DNA from: Tanypteryx hageni
Taxonomy: Eukaryota; Arthropoda; Insecta; Odonata; Petaluridae
Direction: 5' to 3'
NCBI GenBank assembly: GCA_028673005.1
Contig: CM054112.1
Span: forward strand, 188,498,564 to 188,562,563
Length of the DNA: 64,000 nt
Shown: positions 57,300 to 64,000 of the stretch, piece after piece
How positions within the stretch are numbered: the stretch's first letter is position 1
Layout: each line of letters begins with the position of its first letter
The notes under the pieces: generated by a model
Told to the model about the DNA's origin: nothing
Seen by the model: the letters and a program-made list of their open reading frames with translations, nothing else
Databases searched by the model: none
Program-made: the position numbers and the translations under genes

Positions 57300-58570
57300 A
57301 TCGGGGTTGGTTGAGACGTTTTTTACTTTTTTAATTTTATATTTAATGAAATATTTTGAAAATATTTCAAGTCATGCTTAAAGTATAATTATTTTTCTAC
57401 AAAATTACATCTTTATAAAATTATTTAAAACATATGGGAAGTAGCTCTAAAAATTTTCCTAGTCACTACATGTGTCCCAACCAACCCTGTTCACGGGGTT
57501 GGTTGGTACATATCCCGGGGTTGATTTGTGCAATGAAAAACACATATAAAAAGAAATAATAGTAAGGATAAAATAACCTGCTACTTCTTAAACGCATTGT
57601 AGAGCCAAGGTAAGTTGGATTGTTCCACTTCATTTAATTGGGGTAATATCGCTTCGAGTTTCGTGAAATTGCTAGTTGATTGCTTAAATAACATTAAAAC
57701 ATGAATATCAATCAATCATATAATAAATAGATCAACATGGAACTCACCTGTCTGTTATTTGTGTATCCAATATTCAAAGCAGTTGACAAGCTTTCCCCTC
57801 GGATTTCTTCAGGAGGGGTTATTTTGCGATACCTTGCCAAGGTATTTAGTGGTATATCAAACTGTTGCACCGACTTTCTGATAGAGAGCCCACCAACTTT
57901 GATCGCCCCTCAACATTACATCAGGAGCCGTTTTCCCCCGTTCCGATTCCCTTTTATAATTTCGCATTATTCACCTTCTAAACAGTTTAAACATATTGTT
58001 CTAGATTATAGTAGATGGTTAATATAATGATCTAGTTTGGCAGTAATTAAAAATATACTTTCAACAAAAATAGGCATTACAACAGAAAAAATAATGGGAG
58101 GAAAATATGTTGTTATGTGTTTAAAGTGAAGGGGCAAGTTGGTACACTGCACTAACCTGCCCCGTTTTTGGTTAACCAATCAACCCCAAAGCCATATTGC
58201 ATTTTTGGCGTGAGGTTATGATGGCATGTGTGCATTTAGAAACAAATTCTTGAATCCTGTAGCTATAGGTTTGTACTTTTTGGAATAATATGAAAATCGA
58301 TAAAATTTATCATTTACATAGCTGTACTAATGATTTAATGAAGTTAAAAATACTTACCACGTTAATATTAAAAAAAAGCACAATATCTCTTCAACAAGAA
58401 AGCGTCAGATAGTTGCAATCACATGGCACATTAGCCATCCACTGCTGAAACTCCCACCTGCGTTGTGGCACTATCTACCAGAAACCTCGAGAGTTATGAC
58501 ACTTGTACGAACCTGCCCCTGCACCCAGCCAGCCCCGGTCTCCCCTACTCACATACACGCTGGTTTAGGG
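57300..58570 (-). mobile_element. Probable pogo-related transposon remnant with psq-type transposase exon
   Basis: The region holds a minus-strand transposase exon (57748-57967) surrounded by repeated GGGGTTGGTTGG-like words. These lie at 57308 and 57498 on the plus strand and at 57477 in reverse; related GGGGCAAGTTGGTAC is at 58134 and ACGAACCTGCCCC at 58507. Such clustered subterminal words could be transposase-binding repeats. The element's exact ends and target duplication could not be fixed, so the limits are approximate. Confidence 0.5.
57748..57967 (-). pseudogene. psq-HTH transposase N-terminal exon (pogo/jerky-type), 1-bp frameshift
   Basis: On the minus strand a Met at 57967 opens MRNYKRESERGKTAPDVMLR. 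A 1-bp shift near 57908 leads to AIKVGGLSIRKSVQQFDIPL, then NTLARYRKITPPEEIRGESL, STALNIGYTNNRQ. This matches the N-terminus of psq-type helix-turn-helix transposases of insects: basic .YKRK.ERG start, SIR.A...F.IP..TLARY helix pair, and GYT..RQ end. The last codon is followed by a consensus donor, CAG|GTGAGT (57748/57747), so it looks like a true first exon. No following exon with a DDE domain is present to the left. About 72 residues remain of a protein several hundred residues long. A host psq gene is possible, but the frameshift and context favour a transposon relic. Confidence 0.7.
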
Positions 58571-59069
58571 GAAATCACTCTACGCCAGAGGCCGAACACT
58601 CACGCAATGTCACTCTTATTTTTTCTCTGACGTATTTTTCCTATCAATAAAGATATTTTCCTACCTTAGCTGTTTTGTAGACTTCCTAACTTGACATTTT
58701 TATATATTCGACTGCCAAAAAAGCTTTTGGAACATTACGTTCTTCCCTCATTTAGCTTTTCAGATCCCGTAAACGTTCATCCGCGGTACTTATCATAGGA
58801 AAGAAAACCCCGCTAACTATTAAGCTTTGTTCCTCAAGATCTTCACTTGATTCCCAAACTACTTGTTCAACCAGAATGTATATCCAACGTGTACATACAT
58901 TCTTCCCTAAAACGTGTATAGCCAAAAGTAAGCAGCTTTCTCTCCTCCTCCATACACGTTTGAAGACATTACTATCGTCTTAAATTATTCCCTTCTCCTC
59001 CCCTCCCACACCACGCCCGCCATATAACCACTCCCCGTCCTCAACATACTCGGTCCTCGGTTTATGTTC
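58571..59069. other. Unique sequence, no gene seen
   Basis: AT-rich to C/T-rich transition. No feature was recognised. Confidence 0.4.
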
Positions 59070-60245
59070 GCGGATGTCTTTACGGATTCACCCCCTAACC
59101 CTCTACCCCGTACCTAGCTACTCATCCCCGCTCCACCCCACCTCATCTCGCTACCCCTCCACCCCCTTCTGTCGTGTTATCTTCCTTTATTGCCTCCGTA
59201 ACTTATTTTCCGAATACGAGACTTTTCGTCCACCCCTTTTTACCTCCCCCTTCTTATTTCGCGTCCTTCCCCTCGATTTCTCATCCCATCTCCCATCACC
59301 TAACCTATCCTCCCCCTCTCCTCTCCGTCAGCTCGTCTTCTCTATCCCTCTTCCTCATCCTTCACTCTCTTCTCTCTCCTCTCGCGCCACTCCCTCCTCC
59401 GTCTTATTTGTCTCCTCGCCCATTCCCTCTCTTCCCCTCTCTCTCTCTCCTGAACTCCCTAGATTTTCATCTATTTCCCTCTATCTTATCTTTTCTCTAT
59501 GCTTTCCTTTAACTCCTCAACATGTGATGACGAGTATACTCGTCCATCCAAGTAATCAAATGAATAAATAATGATTAACGCGTAAAAAAGCTCCAAATTT
59601 TTTCATCCCGATTGAACGTAAATTAAGAGATCCGATCGAATGTGAGCGTGATGTGGTATTTTTTTGTTTCGTAATTCGCCGAAAAAATTTCCACAAATAA
59701 GGACCAACTCGGTACTTGACGTGATCACGCGCTCCAGGGCTAAACCTCTTCTGCTTCATATTTAGCTATTAATTCCCACATGTATTCTCTCCCCTCTCCT
59801 TTCCGCTCCTCCCACTCTTCCTTGAAATTTTCTCCTTTTCTATTATTTTATCATTCCTCTTACATCTCTCCCTCTGTCATTTATCTCCGATTTCACCCTT
59901 CCATTATCAGACCTTTCCTTTCCCAACTTATTCTTTCATATCGTGATTTTTCCCGATATATTATCTTTACTTCCTCATTCCTGTTCCCCCAACCACATCT
60001 CATCAAATTCCTCTTTTATCTCTATTTGCCTCTCCTTTATTATCCTCTCTCTTCTCCTCCCCTTCTTTATTCCACTTCTTTCCCTCAAACCCTACACCTT
60101 TTCCCTTTCTTTCTTCTTCCCCCATTTCCTCCCAACTCGTCCCATATTTCTCCGGCTTTGCTCCGATGTCTTCCCCTCCTCCCTCTCTCCATTTTAAATA
60201 TCTCTCACCGACAAAACTCTCCTTCCTTTAACTCCGACGCAAGAA
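59070..60245. repeat. Long pyrimidine-rich low-complexity block
   Basis: The plus strand is mostly C and T (CTCCC, TTCCT, CATCC words) with a short AT-rich gap at about 59555-59770. Frames of 112-165 codons are Ser/Pro/Leu/Phe-rich compositional products, two phases at once in places. Confidence 0.75.
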
Positions 60246-61680
60246 GGAATGGAAAAAATAGGGAGACAGTTTAATAACTAATGTTTTCTGATTTTTATCC
60301 CCAGGCAAGGTTTGTCGCGTTCCTTCTCCTCCTCCTCCTCCTCCTCTCTCACAATGCCGCTATCTCCGCTCCCGCAACCGCGGTTTGGAATAAGCTCGAT
60401 TCTCCTTCTCGTTCTTCCCTTCCGATGTTTTTTTTTCAAGGGGATGATTGTCTACCGAACATCTTCGAAGGATATCGGTCTCGTGTCTTTTTCTACTGCT
60501 CTCCTCTTCGTATGATGGTCGTAAAGCATAAATATATGTAGGTCTCGTGAAATGGGATTTGGTTTCCGTGTCGGCGAAGGGACAATTGCCTAGGATCGAA
60601 TCTTGAGGGGGGCGTTGTAAAAAATCGCTCCTTTTCATCGATCGATGAAGCAGAGCGGACAGAAGTCGAGTGGACCTCAAAGAGATGAAAAATGGGCCTT
60701 CCCTCCGTGTCCTCTTATCCTTCTCGTGCTTTCCGCTCGGTTATTTCCCCTGAAGCGGTTTTCGACTGGGAAATTATTGCCCATAAATTGATATATACGT
60801 CCCTTAAACCTCTCCCTCTCCCCACAGTGTGGGATTGTCATTTAAAAAAAAGTTTATTCGACGGAAATACGGAAGTGTAATGCTTTTTACTTACGAGTGC
60901 GGTGGATGAGTGGAGTGGAAGCAGGGATGTTTCGGGGGACTCCATAGATTTTGGGGCTCACTAGTCCGGAACAGAAGGGCTATAATCGAATTAAACTCCC
61001 GTTAGAAATAAATCGCCTTTTCAACTAGTTGCGCTCGCACAAGGAGCTATAGAAAGTTGTTGAAAGAGGAATAGCGGGGGTCGTACGCCAAAGGGCGTAC
61101 ATATAAGGGATATATAAAGGCGATTTTTAATTTCTTTTAAGTAAGAAGTATGTATACATACTCTTAGAGATTTTTTATACATTTTCGAGGAAATAAGAAA
61201 AAATAAATTTTTATGACGCTAAAATACCTCTTCCATTTCTATTCATAGTTATCGTAACAAACGATCTAGTATTTGTTCTTCTTCACCTAATCTAATTCCA
61301 GCATATCTTCTGAAATATCGACTATAGAAATGTATAGATTATATTAAGGTCCACGATGAAATAATGACTTTTATAGTCACTAGGTAAAGCAAGTTTCACC
61401 AAAGATATTCTCACGAAGAAGCTCACTCCCCCATCTCCTCCATGCCTTCCCACAAAATAAGAAAACAAAACACCTCTCCAGCATAACTTTCCCTTCCGCA
61501 GGCTTTGTTGCGTCAAATTCCAACTCCTATTCCTCTTACATTCTCTCTCTCTCCTGTTCCCTTCGCGCGCGGACCGCCCTCTTGTAGCATCGCAGAGAGG
61601 CGAACCCGCGGAAAAGAGGTGGAGGGAACCGTGTTTAAAAAAAAATAAAACAAAAACGAAACGTAGGGCGCGCGGGAAAA
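60246..61680. other. Unique sequence, no gene seen
   Basis: A (TCC)n run lies at about 60323-60346. Short frames of 61-106 codons lack recognised domains. No RNA gene or transposon was recognised. Confidence 0.4.
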
Positions 61681-62227
61681 AGATATGGAGAGAGAGAGAG
61701 AGAAACGCCGAGTAACATACGGGAGAGAGTGAGAGGGCACGGAGGTCAGGAGGGGATGTATTTTTCGAGAGGCCTTTTGGTCCGGCAAAGGAGTAGAGGA
61801 CGGCGGATCTAACGGGAATGTTAGAGGAGGGGTGGCGGTTTGATTGATGGACATTCGCGCGGAAGGGGTCTAGGCGCCCACTTCAAAAAAATGAGCCCTC
61901 GATAAACAGTTGCTAAGCGTGGGATAAGGACAGAGAACTATAGTTTGAGTGAGAGAGAGAGAGAGGACGCTAGAGAGAGAGAGAGAGATCGAGATCTATT
62001 GTGTGCCTCGTGAAGATGCTGGAGGACGATGACTGCAATGCCAGAGAGAGAGAGGGGAAGATACGAGAAGGGCAGTCCTTTTAACTGTCGAAATGACCCC
62101 GGAGACCTCTCTTCTGTGTGCGCGTGAGCCCTTGACACTGGGTGCTAATGGAAGCGTCATTCCGAGGCGCCGATGTTAATTGGTTTCTGGGCGGAGAGAG
62201 TGAGAGAGAAAGAGAAGGGGAGGGGAG
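61681..62227 (+). promoter_or_regulatory. GA/CpG-rich region ahead of a candidate first exon
   Basis: It contains (GA)n runs at about 61687-61703 and 61950-61990, and CpG-containing text. It precedes a short ATG-to-donor segment at 62228. It resembles the composition ahead of the exon at 37218. Promoter identity is inference only. Confidence 0.25.
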
Positions 62228-62254
62228 ATGAAGGAGTCGGCGGAGGAGTTTTTG
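62228..62254 (+). CDS. Weak candidate first coding exon (MKESAEEFL)
   Basis: GAGATGAAGG opens nine codons, MKESAEEFL, ending exactly at TTG|GTAAGT (62254/62255), a consensus donor with a phase-0 junction, as for the exon at 37218. It could be the start of a gene running out of the window. A 27-bp match of this kind can also occur by chance, and no downstream exon is visible, so confidence is low. Confidence 0.25.
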
Positions 62255-62551
62255 GTAAGTCTGACGCCTGTGTGTGCGTGCGTGCGTGGAGTGGCCGCGG
62301 AGACGAGCCCGTGTTTGAAGAGCGACGGGCTTCTTGAGTTTAGTCTCTCTGCTAAATATGTCGTCTCTTTTTATAGTTCTCTCTATTTTACGCGTATTTC
62401 AGGATAGTATCAGTCATTACGTTTTTATTAACTATTTATTAATATACTTCAGGGACAGAGTAATAATTTATTGTGATAAATGCGTGATTAGCTCTTTCTT
62501 AACGAAATTTATGTTGTGACGTCTATGGTTAAATTAGTTATCTAATTTAAT

Positions 62552-62832
62552 ACTACTTCTACTACTTCTGACAGCAGTTCCGAAGAATTTGTAGTACTTG
62601 CTGCCCTGTGTTAACAGGAGGAAAAGGAGAAAGAAAAAAAGAATATGGATGGAAGAAATCTTTACTGTCAGACATCAAGAAAGTGAATTTCATACTCTCT
62701 TTATGCGACTTCGTAAGAACTCCAGGAAACATCATCAATACTTCCGTATGTCTCTTGAGAAATTCGACGAACTACTCGAGTACATTAGGTCGGCTATTGA
62801 GAAGAGGAACACAATTTTCAGACAGGAGAGTG
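62552..62832 (+). pseudogene. PIF-Harbinger transposase (HARBI1-like) N-terminal remnant
   Basis: A first frame gives SDSSSEEFVVLAALC and a stop; a second frame from about 62610 continues NRRKRRKKKRIWMEEIFTVR, HQESEFHTLFMRLRKNSRKH, HQYFRMSLEKFDELLEYIRS and AIEKRNTIFRQ. This is the usual start of PIF-Harbinger transposases: acidic Ser stretch, poly-basic run, W..EIF..R, then FRMS...FDELL.....I.K..T.FR. The homology stops at about 62832, just before the catalytic DDE region begins in the family. Frame break plus truncation make it a dead copy. The following 300 bp may be the element's end (separate entry). Confidence 0.85.
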
Positions 62833-63130
62833 CAGGAGAGGGGGTACAGTCTGCCGCAGTCTGAGTTGCCTTGCCGAGTGACTGCGACCGTCCCCCGACT
62901 GTCTTCTCTAGTGGGAATACTCCTATTTGAATTACATTGAATCAATTCGAGGCAGTCTTTTTAGACTAATGTCCCGCCCCCCGACTGCATAGTGTGAATC
63001 GGCCTGAAGGCAGCGGCTACACTGCAGGCAGATCAGACCCGACCCGACCTCCCAACTCGATCCGAATGCCCGACTTGACAGACCGGGGTGGCTACAGTAG
63101 TTCAGACTAGTCGGGCGACTTTGTCCTTTG
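62833..63130. mobile_element. Harbinger-element terminal region, probable
   Basis: This directly follows the transposase remnant. It is GC-rich with repeated short words: CCGACTG, GTGTGAATCGGCC, GGCTACACTGCAGG (63012) and GGCTACAGTAG (63086), and several GACCCGAC units. The text AGTGTGAATCGGCC resembles, in reverse, transposon ends of the type GGCCGATTCACACT. No target duplication could be placed. Confidence 0.4.
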
Positions 63131-63539
63131 TAAATACTGTGATTCATGAGCTCCTCAAGTCCGACTACGAGTGGGATGAGTGTTTATTTGAAGATACCCT
63201 TGAATAGGGGAATACGAATAGACGGTTTTGGGTGCATGATCTTTGGCGATTACATACAGAGGGTGAATATTTTTAAACGTGTGAAATTGAGGAACTAGCC
63301 GGAAAAATTAATGTTTTATTATTAACTATTAAAGTTGCGTGCATTGTGCAAGCATTTCAGCTCGCTTTGTTAATTTTAAATTTTGAAATATCATGGAAAA
63401 TTAGGATTGAGAACTTCCTAAATGAAAAATTATATTTAGAACGAATAGTCATTAAGAAGCGCGGTAAACGATGCTTGCTTGTTTTCCGCAACTAAACATC
63501 TCGGCGTGATGACGTCACCAAACATCAGGAATGTTTTAT
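63131..63539. other. AT-rich sequence, no gene seen
   Basis: Nothing was recognised between the Harbinger remnant and the repeat at the right edge. Confidence 0.4.
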
Positions 63540-64000
63540 TTTGCTTTCCCTAGTCCTTATATGACCTTAAAGCATCAATTAAAATTTTTATTCAAGTGGG
63601 GGACAACATTGGCTACAAAAAAGTATATATAGTATATATAGTTTCCGAGATAAAAATTATTAAAATGTAATAATAGTAGAAAATACGTATAATGATCGCC
63701 TATTGCCTACCCTTTCCCTTATATGTTCTGTAAGGTATCGATTAAAAAATGTATTCATACGGAGGATAGAATTCGCTACAAATATTTGGCAAAATCTTGT
63801 ACTGTACCTACGAGTTTCCGAGATAAAAATATTAAACTTTAATGAACAAATGGGGTAAAACAAACTCCAAAAATTAACAATTTTGAAATTTTCAATTTTT
63901 CTGTTTGACTGTGGTCAAAAACCTATAATCGTGCCAAATGCCAAGTCTCTAGCTCCTCTTGTACTATTTTTATTAACGTGGATTCCCAAAATACAACTGC
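63540..64000. repeat. Degenerate tandem repeat, period about 173 bp, reaching the window edge
   Basis: GTTTCCGAGATAAAAAT occurs at 63641 and 63814, 173 bp apart. Preceding blocks also match: CCTTATATG (63554 and 63717), ATTAAAA....ATTCA and GGCTACAAA/CGCTACAAA. A partial third unit may follow near 63925. Unit identity is low. The array continues past the window. Confidence 0.6.

Overview
The window looks like non-coding DNA of an arthropod nuclear genome, most likely an insect. The evidence is an AT-rich background, abundant (GA)n, (CT)n, (TA)n and (TG)n tracts, no bacterial-style gene packing, splice-like boundaries, and a characteristic mix of decayed transposons: RTE/BovB-like LINEs, piggyBac, mariner, pogo/Tigger, hAT, PIF-Harbinger and Helitron. 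A hymenopteran is possible from the long GA-rich blocks and the RTE type, but the order cannot be fixed from this sequence alone. Almost all the longer open reading frames are either antisense or frame shadows of transposons, or are products of purine-only minisatellites.

Layout. 1-13.8 kb: AT-rich unique sequence with a LINE tail interrupted by a hAT MITE (3.5-4.0 kb), a mariner-like deletion derivative (5.3-6.06 kb) and a low-complexity T-rich/A-rich block (6.3-7.1 kb). 13.77-16.77 kb: a pogo-like MITE split by a 5'-truncated LINE that carries a 12-bp target-site duplication. 18-24 kb: remnants of Tigger- and mariner-type elements, a ~147-bp degenerate tandem repeat and a pyrimidine-rich block. 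24.5-32.8 kb: a decayed LINE, then a degenerate tandem-repeat family that was the target of a younger LINE. That younger LINE has an 855-codon uninterrupted frame from its first methionine and an 8-bp target duplication. A Tigger-like element with a transposase remnant follows. 

33-41 kb: unique sequence containing the one good host-gene signal, a putative first coding exon at 37218-37346 that ends in a GTGAGT donor. Beyond it lies a 1.3-kb 17-bp purine minisatellite. 45.9-54.5 kb: several purine-rich minisatellites and an 876-bp piggyBac MITE with TTAA duplications and internal 141-bp repeats. 56.3-57.2 kb: the decayed 3' part of a Helitron, including its hairpin and CTAG end. 57.3-58.6 kb: a pogo/psq-type transposase exon among GGGGTTGGTTGG-like motifs. 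59-64 kb: a pyrimidine-rich block, a weak first-exon candidate at 62228, a Harbinger transposase remnant and a degenerate tandem repeat at the edge.

No operon, CRISPR array, rRNA or convincing functional tRNA was seen. The most informative content is the nesting of elements, because exact target duplications let the insertion order be read. I found no convincing novel functional system.
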